Shown here piece by piece: positions 13,916 through 20,551 of a DNA stretch of 22,153 nucleotides. The DNA comes from Bacteroidales bacterium (lineage in GTDB: Bacteria; Bacteroidota; Bacteroidia; Bacteroidales; UBA4181): contig JAITTD010000075.1 of NCBI GenBank assembly GCA_031287245.1, forward strand, positions 1 through 22,153. The letters are read 5' to 3'. The stretch's first letter is position 1. Every line of letters starts with the position of its first letter. Made by a program: the position numbers and the translations under genes. The notes below the pieces were generated by a model. That model saw nothing but the letters and a program-made list of their open reading frames with translations. It made no database searches and was not told where the DNA came from.

Positions 13916-14983
13916 TCAATGTGATTTTTCAAATTCTTTCATTGCATCCACCAACGCTTGAACACTCTCAATGGACATGGCATTGTAGATGGATGCACGG
14001 AAACCGCCTACTGAACGGTGTCCTTTCAAGCCTACCATTCCGCGTTCCTGTGCAAACGCCAAAAAATCTTTTTCCAACTCCTGATACGCCTCGTTCATCA
14101 CGAAACATACGTTCATCAGTGAGCGATCTTCTATGGCAGCGGTGCCTTTAAAGAGTTTGTTGCGGTCAATTTCGCTATACAGAAGCGCTGCTTTGGTTTT
14201 GTTACGTTTCTGCGCACTTGCCACGCCGCCATTGGTTTTGAGCCATTTCATGGTTTGAAGGGCGGTGTAAACAGGCAGACACGGTGGGGTGTTGTACATG
14301 GAATCGCCGTCAATATGTATCTTGTAATTCAGCATTGACGGAATATGGCGCGAAACCTTACCGAGAATTTCATCCTTCACGATCACCAAGGTAACACCGG
14401 CGCATGATAGATTTTTCTGCGCACCTGCATAAATCAGTCCATAACGGGCAACATCCACAGGACGGCTGAATATGTCGGACGACATATCGGCAACCAGATA
14501 GGGTTTCACCTTCGGGTCGTCGGCCAACTCGGTTCCGAAAATGGTGTTGTTGGTGGTGATGTGAAAATAGTCCACATCATCAGGAACAGTGTAATTTTTA
14601 GGGATATATGAGTAATTAGCCTCTTTTGAACTGGCTACTTCCACTACTTCTCCAAAACCTTTGGCTTCCTTCATGGCTTTATTTGCCCATGTTCCGGTGT
14701 TCAGATAGGCTGCTTTCTTCTCCAACAGGTTGAAAGGCACCATGCAGAATTGCAAACTTGCACCTCCGCCAAGAAAGAGCACCGAATAACCATCCGGAAC
14801 CGCCAGTAATTCTTTCACTAACGCTCTTGCTTCTATGATAACCGATTCGAAATCCTTTCCACGATGCGACACTTCCATCAAGGATAACCCGCTGTTGTTA
14901 AAATTTAAGACCGCTTGTGCAGTTGCTTCAATGGCTTCGCGAGGAAGGATAGATGGACCTGCACTAAAATTATGTTTTTGCAT
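13916..14983 (-). CDS. serC: Phosphoserine aminotransferase
   Basis: The 355-residue PLP enzyme transfers the amino group of glutamate to 3-phosphohydroxypyruvate in the second step of serine synthesis, and also acts in the pyridoxal phosphate pathway. It begins HNFSAGPSILP, as expected for the family. The PLP-binding Lys190 lies in YAGAQKNLSCAG, and GGGASLQF (72-79) and MSSDIFSRP (167-175) mark the phosphate and cofactor sites. It is the first gene of serC-serA-meaB, read from a region divergent from tatA. serB is not nearby. Confidence 0.97.
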   Translation of the reverse strand: MQKHNFSAGPSILPREAIEATAQAVLNFNNSGLSLMEVSHRGKDFESVIIEARALVKELLAVPDGYSVLFLGGGASLQFCMVPFNLLEKKAAYLNTGTWANKAMKEAKGFGEVVEVASSKEANYSYIPKNYTVPDDVDYFHITTNNTIFGTELADDPKVKPYLVADMSSDIFSRPVDVARYGLIYAGAQKNLSCAGVTLVIVKDEILGKVSRHIPSMLNYKIHIDGDSMYNTPPCLPVYTALQTMKWLKTNGGVASAQKRNKTKAALLYSEIDRNKLFKGTAAIEDRSLMNVCFVMNEAYQELEKDFLAFAQERGMVGLKGHRSVGGFRASIYNAMSIESVQALVDAMKEFEKSH

Positions 14984-15033
14984 ATTGTTCTATATCAATA
15001 AAATACTTAACTGTTTTTTAATAAATGAGCCAA

Positions 15034-15041
15034 CAAAATTA
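15034..15041 (-). promoter_or_regulatory. Predicted serC -7 promoter box
   Basis: TAATTTTG on the minus strand matches TAnnTTTG about 50 bp upstream of the serC ATG. No -33 TTG is visible at standard spacing in this very AT-rich DNA. Confidence 0.4.
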
Positions 15042-15097
15042 AGTTTTTATTTTCAAAAAATACCTCTTTTTGTCATAAAAATAAAAAAAAATATTTT

Positions 15098-15129
15098 TTT
15101 GTCCGGTAATGAATAAATGCGTATCTTTG
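15098..15129 (+). promoter_or_regulatory. tatA promoter (-33 TTTG, -7 TATCTTTG)
   Basis: TTTG at 15098-15101 and TATCTTTG at 15122-15129 are separated by 20 bp, the best match to the Bacteroidetes -33/-7 pattern in the window. Transcription should begin near 15136. Confidence 0.7.
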
Positions 15130-15160
15130 CTGCATTAATTTTATACTAAATTTGTTGATT

Positions 15161-15367
15161 ATGAATCTTTTTGTAGTGTTGGGAATTATGGGTCCATGGC
15201 AGATAGTGCTTATTGTTGCTCTCGCGTTACTTTTGTTCGGAGGCAAAAAAATTCCTGAGTTGATGAAGGGAATAGGGCAGGGGATGAAAGAATTTAAAAA
15301 AGCCACCAAAGATGAAGGCGGCGAAGCCAATCCGTCCAAAGAAATTGGCGCCAAGAGCGAAGAATAA
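15161..15367 (+). CDS. tatA: Sec-independent translocase protein TatA
   Basis: The 68-residue TatA forms the pore-like oligomer of the twin-arginine export system in the inner membrane. A single hydrophobic segment (about 9-25) is followed by the hallmark FGGKKIPE (26-33), an amphipathic helix (34-48) and an acidic/lysine-rich tail. The ATG at 15161 is preferred; a TTG three codons upstream is in frame but less likely. tatC and tatB are not adjacent, so the partner genes must be elsewhere. It could be named TatA or TatE; short length and motif support TatA. Confidence 0.94.
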   Translation: MNLFVVLGIMGPWQIVLIVALALLLFGGKKIPELMKGIGQGMKEFKKATKDEGGEANPSKEIGAKSEE

Positions 15368-15381
15368 CTTTTTATGGATAG

Positions 15382-15408
15382 ACCGGCTTCTTGTCACTGA
15401 TAGCCGGT
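15382..15408 (+). terminator. Weak hairpin between tatA and the M23 peptidase gene
   Basis: ACCGGCT (15382-15388) pairs perfectly with AGCCGGT (15402-15408) across a 13-nt loop. The following DNA is TTGTTGTTGG rather than a pure T-run, so it may be an inefficient terminator or only partly separate the two genes. Confidence 0.4.
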
Positions 15409-15449
15409 TTGTTGTTGGTGAGTAGATTACTCATTGAAATAAACAGGAT

Positions 15450-16319
15450 ATGCCGGAAAATCAAGAAAAGAAAACCGTTTTCCGAAAGTTGAAAAACACT
15501 TATCGGTTTGTGTTTTATAATGACAGCAATTTTGAAGAGGTGTGGCAGATGAGAGTCACACTCCTTAATTTTCTGTCTGTTTTTGGCTTTATATTCCTTT
15601 TGCTGGTTGGCGGTTCCATTGCCTTGGTTATGTTTACGCCTATGCGCGAATGGGTGCCCGGCTACCCTACCCAAGCCATGCACAATCAGTTGGTTGCTAA
15701 TGTTATGCGTATGGATTCATTGGAATACGAACTCCAAACACGCGACAAATATTTTCGTGCCATGAACGCATTTATTTCGGGAAGGGAACCAAAATTAACC
15801 GAACCACCCAGCGACAGCACCAATACCGATTACTCGCAAATCACTTTCACCCGCTCCGAGCAGGATTCCTTGCTGCGCAAACAAGTGGAAGAAGAGGAAC
15901 AGTTCAATTTCGCGACCGGTTCGTCCCCCAGCAAAGAAACGTCCATACTGAAAACGCATTTTTTCAAACCCATCAACGGCGTTGTGACCAACCATTTCAA
16001 CATGAAGGAAAACCATTTCGGCATTGATTTGGTTGCCAAGCCCAATGAAGTGGTAAAAGCCGTTTTGGACGGAACGGTGGTGATTTCCACATGGACGATA
16101 GAAACAGGATATATTATTGAAATACAGCACAATGCTAATCTATTATCAGTTTACAAGCACAATGCCAACCTGCTGAAGAAATCGGGCGAACAGGTGAAAG
16201 CAGGCGACGCCATTGCTATCATCGGCAATTCGGGCGACCTGAGCACCGGTCCGCATCTGCATTTCGAGATTTGGCAAAACGGTAAACCGGTCAACCCCGA
16301 AGATTTTATTGTGTTCTGA
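15450..16319 (+). CDS. Membrane-anchored M23 (LytM-type) metallopeptidase
   Basis: The 289-residue protein has a cytoplasmic N-terminus (1-36), one membrane segment (about 37-62), a heptad-like linker (about 76-150) and a C-terminal M23 endopeptidase domain (about 165-289). The zinc ligands appear complete: His189 and Asp193 (HFGID) and His271 in GPHLHF (H269, H271), with His237 in the usual additional position. It is therefore likely an active peptidoglycan DD-endopeptidase in the periplasm, not a degenerate EnvC/NlpD-type activator. Its stop codon overlaps the dxr start by one base (TGATG), implying coupled translation. Confidence 0.93.
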   Translation: MPENQEKKTVFRKLKNTYRFVFYNDSNFEEVWQMRVTLLNFLSVFGFIFLLLVGGSIALVMFTPMREWVPGYPTQAMHNQLVANVMRMDSLEYELQTRDKYFRAMNAFISGREPKLTEPPSDSTNTDYSQITFTRSEQDSLLRKQVEEEEQFNFATGSSPSKETSILKTHFFKPINGVVTNHFNMKENHFGIDLVAKPNEVVKAVLDGTVVISTWTIETGYIIEIQHNANLLSVYKHNANLLKKSGEQVKAGDAIAIIGNSGDLSTGPHLHFEIWQNGKPVNPEDFIVF

Positions 16320-17470
16320 TGAAGAAGAAAATTGCCATACTCGGTTCCACCGGCTCTATCGGAACGCAGACTCTTGAAGTGATTGCAGAACATCCCGAAT
16401 TATTTGAGGTGGAAACGCTCACTGCCAAAAATCGCGTAGAAGAATTAATACACCAAGCCATCCGTTTTCAACCGAATTGCGTAGTGATAGCCGATGAATC
16501 GCACTATCAACGGCTGAAAGACGCATTGTCCGACCATCCAGTCAAGGTGTTTGCAGGTTACGAAGCCATTTCGCAAGCCGCTACACTCCCGTCTGTGGAT
16601 ATGGTGGTGACGGGGATGATTGGCTTCAGCGGATTGATACCCACTGTAAAAGCCATTGAAGCCGGAAAACCAGTGGCGCTGGCAAATAAAGAAACCTTAG
16701 TGGTGGCGGGTGAATTGGTGACAAATTTAATCAAAAAACATCAGGTGCCGCTGTTGCCGATCGATTCGGAACATTCTGCCATCTTTCAATGCCTGCAAGG
16801 CGAATCGCTCGCGGCTGTGGAAAAATTGATACTGACCGCATCGGGTGGACCTTTTCGCACTAAAACAGCGGAAGAACTGTTGCATGTGTCACGCAACGAC
16901 GCTTTGGCGCACCCTTCATGGAATATGGGCGCCACGATTACCGTCAATTCCGCCACCATGATGAACAAGGGCATGGAAGTCATTGAAGCACGCTGGCTGT
17001 TTGGCATCCCTGCCGACCGCATTGATGTTGTGGTGCATCCGCAATCAATTATCCATTCGATGGTGCAGTTTGCCGACGGCGCTATCAAAGCCCAGATGGG
17101 CGCTCCCGATATGCGATTGCCCATTCAGTATGCCCTCGCCTACCCGCATCGCTTACCCACCAACCATTCACGGCTTGATTTCGCCAAACTTGCCTCGCTC
17201 ACTTTTGAAAAGCCCGATTTGACGAAATTTCCTTTGCTGTCGATTGCCTATCAGGTGCTGCAAAAGGGTGGAAACACGCCCTGCGTGATGAATGCCGCCA
17301 ATGAAGTGGCTGTGACCGCTTTTTTGGAAGGCAGAATCAGATATACCGACATTTTTCATCGCGTAGATAAAGCCCTGTCGAAAATGTCGTTTATCCCCCA
17401 CCCTACCCTTCAAGACTTGCAGGATACACACAAGGAAACCTTCACCAAAGCCCTTACCGACCGCGGGTAA
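16319..17470 (+). CDS. dxr: 1-deoxy-D-xylulose 5-phosphate reductoisomerase
   Basis: The 383-residue Dxr converts DXP to MEP with NADPH and a divalent metal, the committed step of the non-mevalonate isoprenoid pathway. Visible are the NADPH-binding GSTGSIG (9-15), LANKETLVVAGELV, the metal-binding PIDSEHSAIFQCLQGE, and LTASGGPFR. The length is slightly short of the common 385-400 but complete. The rseP gene that often follows dxr in Bacteroidetes is absent; instead the 3' end overlaps the convergent NUDIX gene by 17 bp. Confidence 0.97.
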   Translation: MKKKIAILGSTGSIGTQTLEVIAEHPELFEVETLTAKNRVEELIHQAIRFQPNCVVIADESHYQRLKDALSDHPVKVFAGYEAISQAATLPSVDMVVTGMIGFSGLIPTVKAIEAGKPVALANKETLVVAGELVTNLIKKHQVPLLPIDSEHSAIFQCLQGESLAAVEKLILTASGGPFRTKTAEELLHVSRNDALAHPSWNMGATITVNSATMMNKGMEVIEARWLFGIPADRIDVVVHPQSIIHSMVQFADGAIKAQMGAPDMRLPIQYALAYPHRLPTNHSRLDFAKLASLTFEKPDLTKFPLLSIAYQVLQKGGNTPCVMNAANEVAVTAFLEGRIRYTDIFHRVDKALSKMSFIPHPTLQDLQDTHKETFTKALTDRG

Positions 17471-18077
17471 GATAATATTCCAAAACATCCTTCACCGAAC
17501 CGTACGTTTGAAGCATCGCCGAAGCAACTTGCTGACGGGTGCACCAAATCGCCTCGGTAATATTCTCCGACAGTTGAGGTTGCAGCAGTTCAGCGATTTT
17601 GTAATCCATCGCATACCACGCTGTTTGTTTCAAGATATGCTGCCCTTTGAGGTGATAAGTATGATAACTGTCTGCTATCTTAGACGTTATCTCAGGAACA
17701 TGCGATAATCCACATTCTTCCATCACTTCACGCACAGCCGTTTGCTCAGGGAGTTCGCCTTTTTCCGCTTTTCCCTTAGGCAAATCCCATTTCCCCAAAC
17801 GTCGAATCAGCAAAATCCGCTCGTCGGGCAGGCTTACCACTCCTCCGGCTGCCTTCACTACCTTAAAGCAGGATTTCACCGCCTCCAACAATTCACCAAC
17901 ATCGGAATGAAAGATATACAGCAACTTATCGTCGGATGCGACAAACTTTGCCAAGCGCTTAGCCAAGCCTTTTTTGTCATTATAATGCCACTGTATTTTG
18001 TCGGATACATATATTATTGTATCCTTGCGGGCTAAAACTAATACACAATCGTCAAAAAATATCTTTATGTCTGACAT
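17454..18077 (-). CDS. NUDIX hydrolase
   Basis: The 207-residue protein has a full Nudix box G-x5-E-x7-REVMEECGL (G102 to L124), so it should hydrolyse a nucleoside diphosphate-linked substrate using Mg2+. The 70-residue N-terminal part (MSDIKIFFDDCVLVLA...) precedes the Nudix fold and has no function I recognise. The substrate is unknown. The ATG at 18077 is chosen; an in-frame TTG at 18101 would overlap the DUF58 gene. It is the third gene of moxR-DUF58-NUDIX, and its last 17 bp are antisense to the end of dxr. Confidence 0.9.
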   Translation of the reverse strand: MSDIKIFFDDCVLVLARKDTIIYVSDKIQWHYNDKKGLAKRLAKFVASDDKLLYIFHSDVGELLEAVKSCFKVVKAAGGVVSLPDERILLIRRLGKWDLPKGKAEKGELPEQTAVREVMEECGLSHVPEITSKIADSYHTYHLKGQHILKQTAWYAMDYKIAELLQPQLSENITEAIWCTRQQVASAMLQTYGSVKDVLEYYLTRGR

Positions 18078-18094
18078 ACACTCTGTTTCGTATC

Positions 18095-19411
18095 TTACCA
18101 ATTTCCCCGCTCTTTAATATCCAAATACTTATTGATAAGATTTACTGTAAGATTTGCAGGGTGGGTAAGCAGGGTAAGGATATTGTTTCGTTTCAAGCGA
18201 TTCATAATGAGGCGTTTTTCGTAAAGCAATTTGTGGGCAATGGTTGATTCGTAAACATCTACCTTGTTTTCCGGTTTTTTGCCGGCAAGGGCTTCTATCT
18301 CAAAGTTTTCGAAGAAGACAACCAATACGGTATGCCGTTTGGCTATCATTTTAAGGTAGTTAAGATGCCGACTAACGGACAGCGCCGAGTCGAAATTGGT
18401 AAAAATCAACAAAAGGCTTCTGTTTTTCACGCTGACATTGATTTGCTTGAAAAGCGAGAAATAATCACTCTCGGCAAAGGCAGTTTGCTGATGGTACAAC
18501 GCTTCTTGAAAGTTTTTCATTTGCAAATGATTGCGTGCCGGTGCGATAAATGTGTCTATCTTTCGCTCGAAGGTAATCAGCCCGGTGTTGTCGCCTTTCA
18601 GCATAGCGATGTAGGCAAGGGCGAGGCTGGCGTTGATAGAATAGTCCAACAGCGTCATCCGGTTAAAGGCAGATTGCATCGTTCTGCCATTGTCGATGAT
18701 GCAAAAGAGGTTTTGCGCCCTTTCGTCCTGAAAAACAGTAATCATCAACTTGTTGCGACGGGCAGTGGCTTTCCAGTTAATCACGCGAAAATCATCGCCT
18801 TTCACGTAATCCTTGATTTGGTCTGGCTCCAACTGCTGACCAATGCGCTTTATCTTCTTGTTTCCGGTTTGAGTCAGGCGGTTGGACGATGCTTTGATGG
18901 CATATTGTTGCAAAAAGATGAACGATGGATACACCTTCGTGTTGAAATCTTCGGCAAATTTAAACCTCCGGCTGATGAATCCAATCCGGGTGCTGACAAA
19001 TACATTCACCGCACCAAACTTGTATTCGCCTCGTTGCACCGGCGTCAGCACGTATTTCAATACTTTTTCTGATTTTTTATCCATTTGCAGGCGGAATGAA
19101 ACATCGCGACGCTGAAAAATGGCGGGCAACTCGTCAATGATTTCCAATGCGACGGGAAAAACATAGTGGTTGAAAATGTGAATCTTTATCTCGTTCTCGT
19201 CGCCGTTCGACAAACGTTCGGGACATTCGCGGACACATTCAATAATGGTACCCTTATGCGCAAACAGCACAAGAATCTCATACAGGCTCAATCCGACAAC
19301 GCCCAAAAGTAAAAACTGCGCAATGGTGAACAGGAAAGGACTTTTGGCGGCGATGATAAGGCACAACACCGTAACGACTACTGCAATATAGAATCGGCGG
19401 TTAATCAGCAT
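18095..19411 (-). CDS. DUF58 domain membrane protein
   Basis: The 438-residue protein has two membrane segments (about 8-22 and 28-50), a beta-rich region (about 58-160) and the DUF58 core (about 195-280), including PDQIKDYVKGDDFRVINWKATARRNKLMI, written here as PDQIKDYVKGDD (196-207) followed by RVINWKATARR (209-219). The von Willebrand A-like metal site is degenerate (DNGRTM, 240-245, rather than DxSxS). Such proteins work with MoxR ATPases, and a role in assembling or activating envelope complexes is the usual proposal. It overlaps the moxR stop by one base (TAATG), so translation is probably coupled. The usual downstream VWA/BatA genes are not here. Confidence 0.92.
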   Translation of the reverse strand: MLINRRFYIAVVVTVLCLIIAAKSPFLFTIAQFLLLGVVGLSLYEILVLFAHKGTIIECVRECPERLSNGDENEIKIHIFNHYVFPVALEIIDELPAIFQRRDVSFRLQMDKKSEKVLKYVLTPVQRGEYKFGAVNVFVSTRIGFISRRFKFAEDFNTKVYPSFIFLQQYAIKASSNRLTQTGNKKIKRIGQQLEPDQIKDYVKGDDFRVINWKATARRNKLMITVFQDERAQNLFCIIDNGRTMQSAFNRMTLLDYSINASLALAYIAMLKGDNTGLITFERKIDTFIAPARNHLQMKNFQEALYHQQTAFAESDYFSLFKQINVSVKNRSLLLIFTNFDSALSVSRHLNYLKMIAKRHTVLVVFFENFEIEALAGKKPENKVDVYESTIAHKLLYEKRLIMNRLKRNNILTLLTHPANLTVNLINKYLDIKERGNW

Positions 19412-20376
19412 TACTTCGGCACTTCGATATTATCCAACAGTTGGCGTACGATGGTGGCGGCTGTCTTGCCTTCCATTTCGGTTTCGGGCGAGAGCACAAG
19501 CCGGTGTTGCAACGCCGAAACTGCAAGGTATTTCACATCATCGGGAATCACAAAATCCCGCCCTTGAAGCAGCGCATAAGCCTTTGACGCATTGAGCAGC
19601 GCTACGGAAGCGCGTGGCGAGGCACCGAGATAGATGGCGGAGTTGTTGCGTGTGGCGATGATGATGTTCGAAATATACCGTAGCAGGCTGTCGTCCACAA
19701 TGACCTGATTGATCAATTGCTTGAATTGCAGAATGAGGTCTTTGGTCAGCACCGGACGGACATCCTTCAATCCGGTAAGGTGGATATTTGTGTGATGTCG
19801 TTTCAGGATCGTAAATTCCTCTTCGGTGGATGGGTAGTCAATGGTGATTTTCAGCAGGAAGCGGTCTAACTGCGCTTCCGGCAAACGGTACGTTCCTTCC
19901 TGTTCGACAGGATTCTGGGTGGCGATGACCATATACAATTCGCCCATAGGACGGGTTGTGCCGTCAATGGTAATTTGCCGTTCCTCCATCACTTCAAACA
20001 ATGCCGCCTGCGTTTTGGCAGGTGCGCGGTTGATTTCGTCAATCAGCACTATTTCCGAGAAAATCGGTCCCTTTTGGAACTCAAATTCATTCGTTTTCAG
20101 GTTGAAGACGGACGTTCCCAGCACATCTGAAGGCATCAGGTCGGGCGTGAACTGTATGCGGGAATAGTCGGCATCAATCAGTTTCGCGGTCAATTTTGCC
20201 ATCAATGTTTTGGCTACTCCGGGTACACCCTCTATCAGTACGTGTCCGTTTGCCAACAGTGCTGTCAAAATCAAATCCACGCTTTGCTGCTGTCCTACAA
20301 TTACTCCCGCTATCTGCGCCTTCAACTCTTCTACCTTGGCGGAAAAAGCGGCGCAATCCATTCTTAATTCTTCCAT
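19411..20376 (-). CDS. MoxR-family AAA+ ATPase
   Basis: The 321-residue MoxR ATPase has Walker A GVPGVAKT (50-57), Walker B VLIDEINR (110-117), a sensor-1 region with ATQNPVEQEGTYRLPEAQLDRF (approximately 152-173, key residues N155 and R172), and a C-terminal lid domain. MoxR proteins act as chaperone-like ATPases, typically with partners encoded next door; here that partner is the DUF58 protein, which starts on its stop codon. The ATG at 20376 is preferred, with a -7-like box 20 bp upstream. Confidence 0.95.
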   Translation of the reverse strand: MEELRMDCAAFSAKVEELKAQIAGVIVGQQQSVDLILTALLANGHVLIEGVPGVAKTLMAKLTAKLIDADYSRIQFTPDLMPSDVLGTSVFNLKTNEFEFQKGPIFSEIVLIDEINRAPAKTQAALFEVMEERQITIDGTTRPMGELYMVIATQNPVEQEGTYRLPEAQLDRFLLKITIDYPSTEEEFTILKRHHTNIHLTGLKDVRPVLTKDLILQFKQLINQVIVDDSLLRYISNIIIATRNNSAIYLGASPRASVALLNASKAYALLQGRDFVIPDDVKYLAVSALQHRLVLSPETEMEGKTAATIVRQLLDNIEVPK

Positions 20377-20395
20377 TTTTTAACTTTTAAAAAGA

Positions 20396-20403
20396 CAAAA
20401 GTA
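20396..20403 (-). promoter_or_regulatory. Predicted moxR -7 promoter box
   Basis: TACTTTTG on the minus strand matches TAnnTTTG about 20 bp before the moxR ATG. The nearest upstream TTTG is too close (11 bp), so only the -7 element is supported. Confidence 0.45.
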
Positions 20404-20432
20404 CTAAATTTTTGCAAACAGATGATAATTAC

Positions 20433-20503
20433 ATTGTGATACGATAGTGATTCAATTGTGATTCAATTGTGATTCAATTGTGATACGGTTGATTCGATTG
20501 TAT
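20433..20503. repeat. GTGATTCAATT tandem repeat, period 11
   Basis: Three perfect 11-bp copies run from 20447 to 20479. They are flanked by diverged copies (ATTGTGATACGAT before; GTGATACGGTT and GATTCGATTGTAT after). The unit differs by one base insertion from the inverse of the 10-bp repeat at 6041-6099, so the two loci belong to one family. It fills most of the gap between the DUF5054 gene and moxR. Confidence 0.9.
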
Positions 20504-20534
20504 TTGCCAATTGAAGGGCGTTGCTGAAAGTCCC

Positions 20535-20548
20535 GTAATTCGTAATTT
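20535..20548. repeat. GTAATTC/GTAATTT heptamer pair after the DUF5054 gene
   Basis: Two 7-bp units lie 4 bp beyond the DUF5054 stop codon (20552-20554 on the minus strand). This is too short to be meaningful alone; it is listed because of the recurring 7-bp period at gene ends. Confidence 0.45.
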
Positions 20549-20551
20549 ATG

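Noticed and set aside
15450..15683. Plausible antisense frame near the M23 gene start
   Set aside because: The minus-strand frame has no domain and overlaps the N-terminus and membrane segment of a clear peptidase gene.
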